Shown piece after piece: positions 1-10,322 of a DNA stretch of 39,956 nt (position 1 is the first letter of the stretch; each line of letters starts with the position of its first letter). The translations under genes and the position numbers were made by a program. Origin of the DNA: Rhodococcus sp. JCM 9791 (GTDB lineage: Bacteria; Actinomycetota; Actinomycetes; Mycobacteriales; Mycobacteriaceae); contig BBEG01000012.1 of assembly GCA_001312645.1 (NCBI GenBank), forward strand, positions 1 to 39,956, read 5' to 3'. The notes beneath the pieces were generated by a model. It saw nothing but the letters and a program-made list of their open reading frames with translations, had not been told where the DNA came from and did no database searches.

Positions 1-1
1 C

Positions 2-382
2 CGCGCCGTGTACACCCTCCTGCGCGCCCTCGGCCGGCACCTCGACCGAGCCGACCTGCAGCTGTACGAGGTGTTCACTCCGGCCACGGAGGAGGTTGCA
101 CCGATGGACGACGCGTCGCCGACCGTCGAGGACCGCATTCGCGCCGCGTACCGGGAACTCGCACGCGAACCGGGCGCGTGGGTGGGTCTGGCCCGCCTGC
201 GATCGGTCCTCGCCGATCTGCCCGTCGACGAGGTGGACCGCGAACTGGTCCGCATGAACCGCCTGCCCGACGTACACCTGAACCCCGAAATGAACCAGAA
301 GGCGCTCAGTAACGACGACCGTGCCGCCGCCGTCGTCGTCGGCGACACCCCCAACCACCTGCTGTCGATCGAGGTCGCATGA
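2..382 (+). CDS. C-terminal part of an unknown protein, truncated by window edge
   Basis: The reading frame is open from the first bases of the window, so the start lies upstream and only the last 126 residues or so are visible. I do not recognise the family. The last 90 residues are charged and probably helical, with a segment resembling a small winged-helix or adaptor domain (an EDRIRAAYRELA helix, then LARLRSVLADLPVDEVDREL). It ends in a patch containing HLNPEMNQKALSNDDR. The stop codon overlaps the start of the next gene (ATGA at 379-382), so the two are almost certainly translationally coupled and work together. The partner is a large ATPase, so an accessory or substrate-recognition role is possible, but that is inference. 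Confidence 0.6.
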   Translation, partial: RAVYTLLRALGRHLDRADLQLYEVFTPATEEVAPMDDASPTVEDRIRAAYRELAREPGAWVGLARLRSVLADLPVDEVDRELVRMNRLPDVHLNPEMNQKALSNDDRAAAVVVGDTPNHLLSIEVA

Positions 383-3300
383 GCACCGACGAACAACTCC
401 GGGCGCTCGCGTCCGTCCGCCTGACCTGGGCACCCACCCCCGACGAGGTGTGGGAGGCGCAGCAACCACTCCACGTCCCCGGGATGCACGGCACCGCGAT
501 GGACATGATCCTGGACGCCTTCCGCGACGCGAAGACCTCCACGTCGGCGAGCCCGCTCGGGGTGGTGGTGCAAGGCCAGGCCGGCGTCGGTAAGACGCAC
601 CTGCTCGGGTACGTCCGCGAGCAGATCCAGCAGGACGGCGGATACTTCTTCCTGGTGAAGATGCTCGACGCCGTGAGCTTCTGGAAGTCGACGCTGTTCG
701 CGATGCTCGAGGATCTCGGGCGCCCAATGGCCGATCACGAGACCCAACTGCGTCGCCTGCTGTGGGAACTCGCGAACGTCGCCGGGGTGTCGCGGGTGCA
801 GCGGCGGGCCATCATCGGGGAGTCCGAACTCGACCGCGCGACCCTCGATGCGTTCATCACCGGCCTGTTCGCCGCCGATTCACAGCTGTCCCAGCAGTGT
901 CGGCGCACCGCACGCGCTCGTCCTCTACGCCGGAGCGCTGGACCTGCGGGACATCGGCGAGTCGTATCTCCTCGGGCAGGACGAATCGACCACGGGTGAA
1001 CGCGCCGATTGGGGCGTCGGGTCGGCCGCTCCGACCCATCAGGAGATCGCCCGCGACCTGTCACGTCTCCTCGCCCTGACCGGACCGACGGTGCTCGCGG
1101 TCGATCAGTTCGACACCCTGCTGAACCCGCAGCATGCCGGGGCCGACGACACCGGGTCGGTCACGCGCCCGACCGACAACTCGTACGAGGACTTCGCACA
1201 CGGCCTGATGGGCCTGCGCGAGACCTTCAGCCGCACGGTCCCGGTGCTGTCGTGCCTGCCGACGGCGTGGGTCGTGATCGACCGGTTCGCGACGGCGACG
1301 GTCCGCGACCGGTTCCGGGTGTGCCCGACGCTGTCGCTACTGCCGTCGCCACAGGTGGCACAGGATCTGATCCGGCTCCGGCTCGAACGCGCCTATTCGT
1401 CGGTCGGTTTCACCGCGCCGTATCCGACGTGGCCGGTCACCGGTTCCGTCTTCGACGAAGCACTCGACTACACGCCGCGCCGCCTGTTGCAGTCCGTCGA
1501 CCGCCACATCCGGGCCTGCCTCGACAACGGGGCGGTCGCGGAGATGACCGACCTGACGACCCCGGCACCCGAGAAGCGCGAGAAGCCCCCGACCACAGTC
1601 GATCACGCCGGTGACTTCGCAGTGCTCGACGCCCGCTTCGCGCAGCTGCAGGCGACCGCATCGATCGACGGCGCGTTCGACCACACCGTCGAGGATCTCG
1701 TGATCCCGCCCCTGCTCGGTGCGGGCCTGGACGCGTGGATCCGGGAGAGCGGCGCGGACGACGACGTGTACGGGCGGGAGACTCCATCCGGCACGAAACC
1801 CGCACTGCACGCCCGCATGCTGCGCACCCTCGACGAAGAGACCGAACAGCATGTGCACTGGGCGTTCCGCGCCATCGGCTCGACACACCACACCGCAGCA
1901 GTCAACAGACTCCAGAAGTCCTGCACCGCAGTCGGGTTGACTTCAGGTATCCCGGGACGGAATCTGATCGTGCTGCGCAATCAGCCGTGGCCGAACGGGG
2001 AGAAGACCCGGGCGATCGTCGCCGAGTTCGAGCAGGCCGGGGGTCGCGTATGCTCCCTCTCCGTCGACGACGCACGCGTCTTCGCCGCCCTCCGGGAACT
2101 GCTGGAGCAGAACCCTGAACACCTCGACGCGTGGCTGCGGGCCCGTCGTCCCGCACACGAGACCACACTGCTCACGACGGCTCTCGGCGACGAACCGGAA
2201 GTGGCCTTCGTCCGTCCGACCGCTGCAGACTCCGTCACCGACTCTCCCGAGCCGGAACCCGTCGTCGAGGAGCAAGTCTCGCCTCACTCGAACGTCGAAC
2301 CGGTCGAGAACAACGCGGCGTCCATTCCCCTCGGACGCACGATCGCCATGGACACGGAGGTACGCGTCGATCTCGAAGCACTGCGCAAGCACACCGCGAT
2401 CTTCGCCGGATCCGGTTCCGGAAAGACCGTGCTCATCCGTCGGATAGTCGAAGAATGTGCGCTGCAAGGTGTTTCGTCGATCGTGCTCGACCCGAACAAC
2501 GACCTCGCGCGGCTGGGCAGCGAATGGCCTGCCGATTCCCGTCCGTGGTCGCCGGGCGATCGGGCCAAGGCCGACGAGTACCTCGAGAACACCGAGGTCG
2601 TCGTGTGGACACCGCGTCGCCAGAACGGGCGTCCGCTGTCCTTCCAGCCGCTGCCCGATTTCGCCAGTGTCCGGGACGATGCCGACGAGTTCGACGCCTC
2701 CGTCGAATCGGCGGTGGCCGCGCTGGCCCCGCGCGCGAACGCCGCCGGAAAGTCCGCGAACGCCGACAAGGCCCGCGCGGTGCTCAAGCAGGCACTCGAA
2801 TACTTCGGTGAAGGCCCCGGTGGCAACCTCGACACGTTCGTCGCGTTGCTCGAGGACCTTCCGGAGGACATCAGCAACCTGCGGAACGCGACGAAGATCG
2901 CCGCGGATCTCGCCGAGAACCTGAAGGCGTCGATCGCCAACGATCCACTCTTCGGCGGTCGCGGCACCGCCGCCGACCCAGGGACTGCTCGAGCCTTCCC
3001 CGGGTTACCGCGCCCGCGTGTCCGTGGTGAACCTGTCGGGATTGCCGTCGGACGACCAGCGCCAGGGATTCGTCAACCAGTTGCAGATGGCGTTGTTCGC
3101 GTGGGTCAAGAAGAACCCGGCCGGCGACCGCCCACTCGGGGCGCTGTTCGTCATGGACGAGGCCCAGAACTTCGCGCCTGCTGGAGGATTCACGGCCTGC
3201 ACGCAGAGCACGCTCGCGCTCGCGTCGCAGGCCCGCAAGTACGGGCTCGGTCTGGTGTTCGCGACGCAGGCCCCGAAGGGCCTGAACAACAAGATCCCAG

Positions 3301-3545
3301 GCAACGCGGCCACCCAGTTCTACGGCTTGCTCAACAGCCCGGCCCAGATCCAGGCCGCGCAGGAGATGGCGCGCGTCAAGGGCGGCACGGTCCCGGACAT
3401 CGGCAAACTGCCCGCCGGGCAGTTCTACGCGGCGGTCGAAGGCGCGAGTTTCCGCAAGATCGCAGCACCGCTGTGCCTGACCCACCACCCGAAGAGCCCG
3501 CCCACCGAGGAGGAGGTGCTCGAACTCGCCGCGACGATGACATGA
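379..3545 (+). CDS. Large AAA/HerA-like ATPase with two P-loops (two frameshifts)
   Basis: About 1,055 residues when the frames are joined. The N-terminal third has a Walker A motif GQAGVGKTHLL near residue 70 and reads like an AAA/STAND-type NTPase. The C-terminal third has a second Walker A, GSGSGKTVLIRR (about 2410-2450), followed by VLDPNNDLARLG and a Walker B-like ALFVMDEAQNFAP (about 3140-3180), then ATQAPKGLNNKI. This arrangement is typical of HerA/FtsK-type DNA-translocating ATPases (DUF87/DUF853 relatives). Two frame changes interrupt it, near 898 and near 2981; each is explained by one extra base (for example CCCAGGG for CCCGGG). The first gene of the pair is cut by the window edge. 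Large coupled ATPase operons of this kind in actinobacteria are often defence or DNA-processing systems; the sequence does not decide which. Confidence 0.75.
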
Positions 3546-3723
3546 GCATGACCGGAAGCTGGTTGCTCGAGCGCGGCTTCATGGCGAGATCGGGCATGTC
3601 CCACGGTCGAAGTTCACTCACTCCGCCGGCGGGCTCGGCACGACCGACGATCGGTTCGCCATGCCGCGAGGCATGACGTGTGATCGGTGTCGATACTCTT
3701 GAATTCCCGTTAGCCTCGAACGC

Positions 3724-4597
3724 ATGACGACTCCCGATATCACGCTGAATTCCGGAACCACCATCCCGCAGCTCGGCCTGGGAGTATGGCAGGCCACCAA
3801 CGACGAGACCGAGCACGCCGTCCGATTCGCGATCGACGAGGCCGGCTACCGGCACATCGACACCGCCGCGGCCTACGGAAACGAGGAGGGTGTGGGCCGC
3901 GCGCTCGCGGGCACCTCGGTTCCGCGCGAGGACGTCTTCGTCACCACCAAGCTCTGGAACTCCGACCAGGGATACGAATCTGCGCTGAAGGCCTTCGACA
4001 CGAGCCTCGCGAAATTGGGTACCGATTACGTCGACCTGTATTTGATCCACTGGCCGCTCCAGGACAACGATCGTCTGCTACGCACGTGGGACGCCCTGGA
4101 GAAGATCGCCGAATCCGGGCGGGCGAAAGCGTGGGTGTGTGCAACTTCGAGCCGCACCACCTGCAGTTGCTCGTCGACCGCGGTGGGCTGCTGCCGGCCG
4201 TCGACCAAGTGGAACTGCACCCGAACCTTCCTCAGCATGCGATCCGCTCGACTGCGCCGAACACGGGATCGCGGTCGAGTCGTGGAGTCCGCTCGGCGGC
4301 ACCAGCAACGCCGGTTGGGGGCCGAATTCGAAGCCCAACACCCTGCTCACCGACCCCGTCATCGATCGGATCGCCGATCGTCACAGCAAGAGCGCGGCGC
4401 AGGTGCTGATTCGGTGGCATCTGCAGAACGGGTTGATCGTCATCCCGAAGTCGGTGCACGACGCGCGCATCGCCCAGAACATCGACGTATTCGATTTCGA
4501 ACTGTCCGACCTCGACCTCAGCGAGATCGACACCCTCGACAACGGCGCCCGCGTCGGCGCGCATCCTGACGAAATGAATGTCGGCGCACCGAAGTGA
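3724..4597 (+). CDS. Aldo/keto reductase (two frameshifts)
   Basis: NAD(P)H-dependent carbonyl reductase of the AKR superfamily, about 290 residues once frames are joined. The opening MTTPDITLNSGTTIPQLGLG is the classic first beta strand. The catalytic tetrad is visible: Asp46 and Tyr51 in HIDTAAAYGNE, Lys76 in VTTKLWN and His109 in LIHWP. The cofactor-binding end IPKSVHDARIAQNIDVFDF is also intact. Frame changes occur near 4130 (AKAVGVCNFEPHHL is restored by one extra G) and near 4240 (LPQH to DPLDCAEHG), both fitting single missing bases. The substrate cannot be told from sequence. It is followed after 26 bases by a KstR-like box that belongs to the next gene, so it is probably transcribed separately. 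Confidence 0.88.
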
Positions 4598-4623
4598 GCA
4601 GCACGGCCTGTTCCCATAATATC

Positions 4624-4637
4624 TAGAACGTGTTCTC
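4624..4637. promoter_or_regulatory. KstR-like operator upstream of the decarboxylase-family gene
   Basis: TAGAACGTGTTCTC matches the KstR consensus TnnAACnnGTTnnA at all positions except the last. It lies 9 bases before the ATG at 4647, so a bound repressor would block initiation. The same core (AACGTGTT) occurs in the kshA and kstD boxes of this window. Confidence 0.6.
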
Positions 4638-4646
4638 ATTGCTGCT

Positions 4647-5404
4647 ATGAGCGACATTCACATGGTGCTGGGCACTCCCGTCGAGATACCCGTGCAGGTT
4701 CGCACGGCGACGGCGTTCATGGCAGTCTTCTCCGTCCCTGCCTCCCCCGCTCAGACCCTGATCGACCACACCGGACTCGAACTCCTGCAGTACCGGCCCG
4801 GCCGCGGAGTGTGCACGCTCGTCTTCGTCGACTACGTGGACGGCGACCTCGGCCCCTACAACGAGTTCGGCGTCTGCTTCCTCGTGCGCGACCACGCCCG
4901 GCGCGGCGGCGGCGTGCCGCAGGATCTGCGCGACCTCGCGACCGGAGGAGCCGGCGCGCTGATCCATCAGTTGCCGGTCGACGGAGAGTTCACACGCGTG
5001 GCGGGCCGCGGCATCTGGGGCTTCCCGAAGATCCTGGCAGATTTCGACACCGACCACCGCAGCGCCACCAAGCAAGGAACTGTGAGCAGCGACGGCGCAC
5101 TGATCGCAGAGATGTCGGTATCCCCCGGCGTCCCGGTTCCGGGCAAGGCATCGCTGCGTCGCTGGCCGCGTACTCGCACCTCGACGGCGTCACGCGTCGC
5201 ACCACGTGGGACATGAATCCCAGCGGCGTGCGTACCCGGATCGGTGGTGCGACGCTGCAGCTGGGTACTCACCCGATCGCCGAGGAACTACGCCACCTGG
5301 GTCTGCCGCGACGCGCACTGGTCACGTCGTCCATCCCCGATCTGAGAATGACCTTCGGCAACGCCGAGGCCGTTACTCCTGGCCCCCGAAACCCTGATCT
5401 CTGA
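4647..5404 (+). CDS. Acetoacetate decarboxylase family protein (one frameshift)
   Basis: About 250 residues of the acetoacetate decarboxylase (ADC) fold. Diagnostic segments include YRPGRGVCTLVFVDYVDGDLGPYNEFGV, GRGIWGFPKILADFD and TRIGGATLQLGTHPIAEELR. The frame moves near 5155, where PGKASL continues as AAYSHLDGVTRRTTWDMNP; one missing base suffices. The extreme C-terminus overlaps the convergent regulator gene by 32 bases, and its last residues may themselves be affected by an indel. The family includes true decarboxylases and related enzymes acting on other keto acids, so the reaction is not certain. A KstR-like box directly upstream suggests expression during steroid catabolism, which is an unusual association. 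Confidence 0.82.
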
Positions 5405-6795
5405 GCCGATCGACGGTGTCGTGCAGGTGCTCGCCGAGAAGCTTGCGCACCACGTCGGGTTCGGCGGTCCGGATCGCCTCGCGCAGCGCGACGTGCTCGT
5501 CGACCTGCACGTGCAGATCCGGATAGGTCGTGTGCAGCGCTCCGAGGCACATGCGGGTCTCGACGAGTAGCGTGCGCGCCGACCGGATCAGCCGCGGGCT
5601 CGATGCACCGGCGACGAGGATCTCGTGGAACATCTGGTCGCCGTCGGAGACACCGCCGGCGTCACCCCTGTCCGCAGCCGCGCGCATCGCATCGATCGCC
5701 GTCCCGAGATCCTGCCACGTCTGCTCACGGCGCCCGTCGAGCACGAGATCGAGCGCGCCACCCTCGATGACGCGGCGATTGTTGTAGATGTCGACGACGT
5801 CGTCGAAGGTCAGTTCGGAGACGAAGATGCCGCGGTTCCGGATGCTGTAGAGCAACCCCTCGGACACGAGACGCTGCATGGCCTCACGCAACGGCCCCCG
5901 CGACACGGCGAAACGTGTCGCGAGCTCGGCCTCACCGAGCTGCGCGCCCGGTTCGATGGCGCCGCGGACGATGGCCGACCGCAGTTGATCAGCGATCAAT
6001 TCCGCCGTCGACGGTTGGGCCACGGGTTGGAGATCCCCGAGATCACCGAGCGCATGATCGATACCTTCCTCGAACAGTGTGCCCAGCTGCGGGCGTACAC
6101 ATGTATATCCCGCGAGCCGAAGCCCCTCCCACACCGAGACCTGGTTGGCGGTGAGTACCGGCTTGCCGACCTGCTTTTCGATCTCGGGCAGGAACCGCAG
6201 CGTGTGCATAGCGGTATCGGGAACGAGAAGCACCTGCGCGTCGGGGTGATCGTTGGCCGCAGCGAGCGCCAGCACCTCGTCGGCGGAGAGGGCGCCGACC
6301 TGCGCTGCGGTCTCGATGCCCGCGCCGGTGAACGAGACGACGTCGATACCCGCGGCACGCAGGAATTCGACGAACAGCTCACTGACGTCGCGCGGGTAGC
6401 TCGCCGCGATCGCGACACGTGTCGCGCTGTGGTTCTTCTGTCCATCGAGTGCACGTAATGCTTCGACAAACGCGAAACTGGTGCTCGACGCCGGAATGCC
6501 CCCTGCCGCCACCGACAGCTCGACCACTTGGTTGCGCGCGCCGTCCGGTCCGTACACGAAGCTTCCGGACGTGCACGCCCACACGACGACGTCGGGCGAC
6601 TCCGGCGCGAGCTTCGCCGCGCCTGCGGCGAGTTTGCCTGGGCTACCCAGGTCGAGCAGTTCAGGTACCGCGTGCAAGTCGGTTCCGTAGATGTGGGCGA
6701 CGGGAAGCCGGACGCGAGGAGGTCGGCGGCGAACGGGTAGTCGTCCTCCGCTGCATGGTCGGGTAGATGATTCCGACCGTCGGACTCTCACGCAC
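5373..6795 (-). CDS. GntR/FCD regulator fused to a maleate-isomerase-like sensor domain
   Basis: About 474 residues. The N-terminal half is an Asp/Glu-racemase-superfamily domain of the maleate isomerase/arylmalonate decarboxylase type (VVVWACTSGSFVYG; later GKPVLTANQVSVWEGL). The C-terminal half is a GntR winged helix (STAELIADQLRSAIVRGAI, then LATRFAVSRGPLREAMQRL) followed by an FCD ligand-binding domain with DQMFHE, DEHVALREAI and EHLHDTVDRL metal-type positions. The neighbouring free enzyme has a second catalytic Cys in VSCTN; this protein has VPDTA, so Asp replaces Cys (codon 6216-6218). I chose the GTG at 6795 because GAGG sits 8 bases upstream and the frame then reads RESPTVGIIYP. Two frame changes between about 6690 and 6760 must be repaired to reach the main frame. 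It probably senses a pathway metabolite and regulates the divergent genes. Confidence 0.85.
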
Positions 6796-6810
6796 CTGAA
6801 ACACCTCGCA

Positions 6811-7551
6811 TCAGAAGACATCTCTCAACCACTGGCCGGGTCCGGTCATCGGCAGCCGCATCCGCCCGAGGCACGCCCAGATCGTCAGCTGGTTTGCCGT
6901 GAGCACCGGTTTTCCGAGCTCACGTTCCAGCGGTGCGATCAGGTCATAGGTCGGCAGATTGGTGCAGCTGACGAAGATGGCCTGGGATTCGGGGGTATCG
7001 GCGCCGATGATGCGTTCGGCGATGGTGCGGTAGTTGACCTTCCAGATACCACCACCGAGCCCGAGATACTCGGAACGCAGAACCTCGGTTCCGGCTTCCG
7101 CGAGAAAATCGTGCAGGAGGCGCGTCAACTCCTCGTCGTACGGGGTGAGCACCGAAATCTTCGTCGAACCCAGTTCGCTGAGCGCTTCGAGGAGCGCGCC
7201 CGAGGTGGTCACCGCTGTGGGGGCACCGGCCTCGCAGATCGCGTCGCACAGCGTCTTCTCGAACGCCACGCCCCTGATGAAGGACCCGGAACTGCAGAGA
7301 TAGGCGACAACCTCGGGTTCGACCTGCAGGATGTCGCGGGTTGCGGCCATGAGGTGATGCCGGTCGGAGACGAGTTCGGCCATCGCCCTGCTCACCGCGA
7401 CAGGCTGGAACGGTGTGCGCGCGAGGTGCAGGCTCACTTCGAGCGGAGCCCAGCGCCACAGCTCCCGTTCGAGCGCGAGATCGAACGGTGCGATGATGCC
7501 GATGCCCCGTTGTGCGAGGGGTCCCTCGAATTCGGGGATGTTCAATTCCAT
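6811..7551 (-). CDS. Maleate isomerase / arylmalonate decarboxylase-like enzyme
   Basis: A complete 246-residue protein of the Asp/Glu racemase superfamily, closest in style to maleate cis-trans isomerases and arylmalonate decarboxylases. Both catalytic cysteines expected for the isomerase/racemase mechanism are present: Cys86 in AYLCSSGSF and Cys196 in IFVSCTNLP. The conserved GKPVLTANQLTIWACLGRMRL follows. Start ATG 7551 is preceded by AGAGGA; an ORF extending to 7629 would run into the promoter region and is rejected. Its stop codon at 6811 lies 15 bases before the start chosen for the GntR fusion, so the two form an operon. The substrate is unknown; maleate or a substituted dicarboxylate is a reasonable guess. 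Confidence 0.85.
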   Translation of the reverse strand: MELNIPEFEGPLAQRGIGIIAPFDLALERELWRWAPLEVSLHLARTPFQPVAVSRAMAELVSDRHHLMAATRDILQVEPEVVAYLCSSGSFIRGVAFEKTLCDAICEAGAPTAVTTSGALLEALSELGSTKISVLTPYDEELTRLLHDFLAEAGTEVLRSEYLGLGGGIWKVNYRTIAERIIGADTPESQAIFVSCTNLPTYDLIAPLERELGKPVLTANQLTIWACLGRMRLPMTGPGQWLRDVF

Positions 7552-7591
7552 GGGGTCCTCTGCTTCTACCCGATGACACCACCATACGAGG

Positions 7592-7603
7592 ATTGTTGAC
7601 AAT
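7592..7603. promoter_or_regulatory. Putative GntR-type operator ATTGTTGACAAT
   Basis: A near-perfect inverted repeat (ATTGT, two bases, ACAAT) in the 71-base gap between the leftward isomerase-like gene and the rightward dehydrogenase. It overlaps a TTGACA that could act as a -35 element. The identical 12-mer recurs at 23679-23690 in another divergent promoter. GntR/FCD proteins commonly bind short TTGT...ACAA repeats, and the only GntR gene in the window is next door. Confidence 0.65.
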
Positions 7604-7622
7604 AATACGATGCACTCATACG

Positions 7623-8606
7623 GTGTCAATCGTGACAGCGAATCCTGTGGTGGCGGTATTACATGCCGAGACCCTGCCGGGCGCGACGCTCCTGGCTCCG
7701 GTGGCCGAGCATGCCGAAATTCGCTACACCGACAGTGACGGCCTCGCTACCGCTCTCGAGGGCGCCGACGTACTGTTCGTCTACGACTTCCTCACCGATG
7801 CACTCCCCCAGGCATGGCACGCTGCGGAGTCCCTGCGGTGGGTGCACGCGGCAGCCGCAGGCGTGGACCCCATCATGTTCCCGGCTCTGCGCGACAGTGA
7901 CGTCATCGTCACCAACTCACGTGGGGTGTTCGATCAACCCATCGCCGAATATGTCCTGGCACAGATCCTCTCGTTTGCGAAAGATCTCCCCGAGTCGTTG
8001 CGACTCCAGCGCGAACACACGTGGCAACACCGCGAATCCGAACGCATCGCCGGACGCACCGCACTCGTCGTCGGAACCGGGCCCATCGGGCGTGCGATCG
8101 CGCGCCTGCTCACCACGGTCGGTATGAAGGTTCGAGGGTCGGGGCGGCGCGCGCGAGAGAACGACCCCGACTTCGGCACCGTCACCGCCACCGAAGACCT
8201 GCCCGCCGCACTCGCCCACGCCGACTTCGTGGTCGTGGCCGCACCCCTGACCGAGCAGACACGCGACATGTTCGACGCTCCCCTGTTCCGCGCGATGAAA
8301 CCGAGTGCGCGCTTCATCAATGTCGGACGCGGCGATCTCGTCCGCACCGACGATCTAGTCGCCGCACTGCGCGCCGGAGAAATCGCCGGCGCCGCACTCG
8401 ACGTCGTCGACACCGAACCGCTCCCGCCGGAACACGCACTGTGGGATATTCCGAATGTCATGATCACACCGCACAATTCCGGCGACTTCCGCGGATGGAG
8501 AGATGCGCTGGTCGATGTGTTCGTCGACAACTTCCAGCGGTGGCGTTCCGGCGGTGAGCTCGAGAACGTCGTCGACAAGCACCTCGGCTACGTGCCGAGT
8601 ACCTGA
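7623..8606 (+). CDS. D-2-hydroxyacid dehydrogenase family protein
   Basis: An intact gene of 327 residues. The NAD-binding motif VVGTGPIGRAIARLL lies mid-protein. The catalytic trio of the family is visible: Arg in INVGRGDLVRTDDLV, Glu in VVDTEPLPPEHALW and His in VMITPHNSG. The family reduces 2-keto acids to D-2-hydroxyacids or the reverse. I start at GTG 7623; GTG 7632 is equally possible and neither has a strong Shine-Dalgarno. The amidase gene follows after 43 bases in the same direction, indicating an operon. The ATTGTTGACAAT operator lies 20 bases upstream of the start, so repression by the GntR fusion is likely. Confidence 0.88.
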   Translation: MSIVTANPVVAVLHAETLPGATLLAPVAEHAEIRYTDSDGLATALEGADVLFVYDFLTDALPQAWHAAESLRWVHAAAAGVDPIMFPALRDSDVIVTNSRGVFDQPIAEYVLAQILSFAKDLPESLRLQREHTWQHRESERIAGRTALVVGTGPIGRAIARLLTTVGMKVRGSGRRARENDPDFGTVTATEDLPAALAHADFVVVAAPLTEQTRDMFDAPLFRAMKPSARFINVGRGDLVRTDDLVAALRAGEIAGAALDVVDTEPLPPEHALWDIPNVMITPHNSGDFRGWRDALVDVFVDNFQRWRSGGELENVVDKHLGYVPST

Positions 8607-8649
8607 GGCCTGCCGCCGGGAGCAGGCCCGAACACCAGGGAGGCAACGC

Positions 8650-10022
8650 ATGAAGCCCACCGACATGACCGCGGTCGAGCTGGTGACTGCCTTCTCCGCG
8701 GGTGAGCTGTCCCCGGTCGAGGCCGCTCGGGCAGTTCTCGACAACATTGCCGAACACGACCGCAGCGTCAACGCATTCTGTCTCGTCGACGAGGAGCGGG
8801 CGCTGGAACAGGCTCGCCGATCCGAAGAACGGTGGCGCACCGGATATGCAAAAGGCCTTCTCGACGGGGTTCCCATCTCGATCAAGGATATTTTCCTGAC
8901 GAAGGATTGGCCCACACTACGAGGTTCACAGGCCGTCGACCCCGATCAAAGATGGGACGTCGACAGTCCCGCCGTCGCACGCCTGCGCGAGGACGGGATG
9001 GTGTTCGTCGGCAAGACCACCACTCCGGAGATCGCATGGAAAGCCGTGACCGACTCGGCACTGTACGGAATCACCCGTAACCCGCTCGACACCACGAAGA
9101 CCGCGGGCGGATCATCCGGCGGGAGCGCCGCGGCGGTCGCAGCCGGCTTCGGCCCCTGCTCGATAGGCACCGACGGGGGCGGCAGTATCCGCATTCCCGC
9201 GGCGTTCTGCGGTGTCGTCGGGTTCAAGCCGACGCACGGACGAATTCCGCTCTTTCCGGCGAGCCCATTCGGTCCGCTCGCGCACGCCGGGCCGATCACC
9301 CGAACCGTCGAAGATGCCGCCCTGCTCCTCGACATCCTGTCACTGCCCGACCCGCGGGACCCGACCGCGCTCGCACCCCCCGTCATGACATTCCGCGGAG
9401 CCATGGACCGTGAGGTCGTCGGTCTCGGTGTCGCGTATTCGAAAACGCTCGGCTACGTCTCCGTCGACCCCGAGGTCGGCGACATCGTCGACCGCGCGGT
9501 GCGCCGGCTCGCCGATGCCGGGCTGGTCGTCACCGAGACAGATCCCGGATTCGACGATCCGCTCGAAGCCTTCGAGGTGCTGTGGGCATCCGGCGCCGCC
9601 GCGATGCTGAAGAACTTCCCCGAAGGAACTCGGGACAAGGTCGACCCCGGCCTCGGGCGAGTGTGGGAACGCGGCGAAACACTCAGCGCTGTCGAATATC
9701 TCGATGCGCGCGCAGTCGCGGCCGCTGTGGGCATAACCATGGCACATTCCACCTGACGCACAATGTGCTGATCACCCCCGCGGTACCGATTCCCGCGTTC
9801 GAGGCCGGCTACGACGTGCCGCCCGGATCATCGGCAACGACCTGGCCGCAGTGGACGCCGTTCAGCTACCCGTTCAATCTCTCGCAACAGCCGGCGATCA
9901 GCATTCCGGCAGGGACGACGGCTGCCGGGCTTCCCGTCGGACTCCAGATTGTGGGACCGCGGCACTCGGACGATCTGGTGCTCGCGGTCGCACGGTTCGC
10001 GGAGTATGCGCTGACCGAGTAG
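8650..10022 (+). CDS. Amidase signature family hydrolase (one frameshift)
   Basis: About 457 residues, with the amidase signature Ser-cisSer-Lys triad: Lys in GVPISIKDIF, then TAGGSSGGSAAAVAAGFGP and DGGGSIRIPAAFCGVVGFKPTHGR. Start ATG 8650 has GGAGG about 7 bases upstream. The frame moves near 9740: GITMA should continue as FHLTHNVLITPAVPIPAF and runs to the normal C-terminal PVGLQIVGPRHSDDLVL. One missing base explains it. The family hydrolyses amides to carboxylate and ammonia (GatA, acetamidase and many catabolic members). Co-transcription with a 2-hydroxyacid dehydrogenase suggests a catabolic rather than tRNA-amidation role. Confidence 0.9.
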
Positions 10023-10322
10023 AGGAGTTGAAACGGCGGGGGCATTCGAGCGGCCCAAATACTTGCGCACCCGTCGACTGACGCCGCGACATACGGCTCC
10101 TGGACCTCTCCGCTCACGGAGACGGTCGCTGGCGACACGCATCGGAGGGAAACTTCGCACTCTCCACCGCAGCACACGGCATCGCCCAGCACTCGGGCAC
10201 GTACCATCCGCGCCACACACCCGAACCTCGACGGCTTGGAAATTTGCGCCGTGCGGCGCGATACCGGGACCGCACGCCATCACCGCGATCGGGCAGGTCG
10301 ACGTGCGCCTACGTGCGCGGGA
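10023..10322. other. Intergenic stretch with no recognisable gene
   Basis: About 300 bases between the amidase stop and the convergent small membrane protein gene. Both strands have only short arginine/serine-rich shadow ORFs without ribosome-binding sites. I see no hairpin strong enough to call a terminator with confidence. Confidence 0.4.

Noticed and set aside
5625-6458. Plus-strand 277-residue ORF inside the GntR fusion gene
   Set aside because: Antisense shadow of a clearly conserved gene in high-GC DNA.
7596-7624. TTGACA (7596-7601) with a possible -10 around 7619 as the dehydrogenase promoter
   Set aside because: The -10 candidate TACGGT is poor and the TTGACA is part of the operator palindrome, so I list only the operator.
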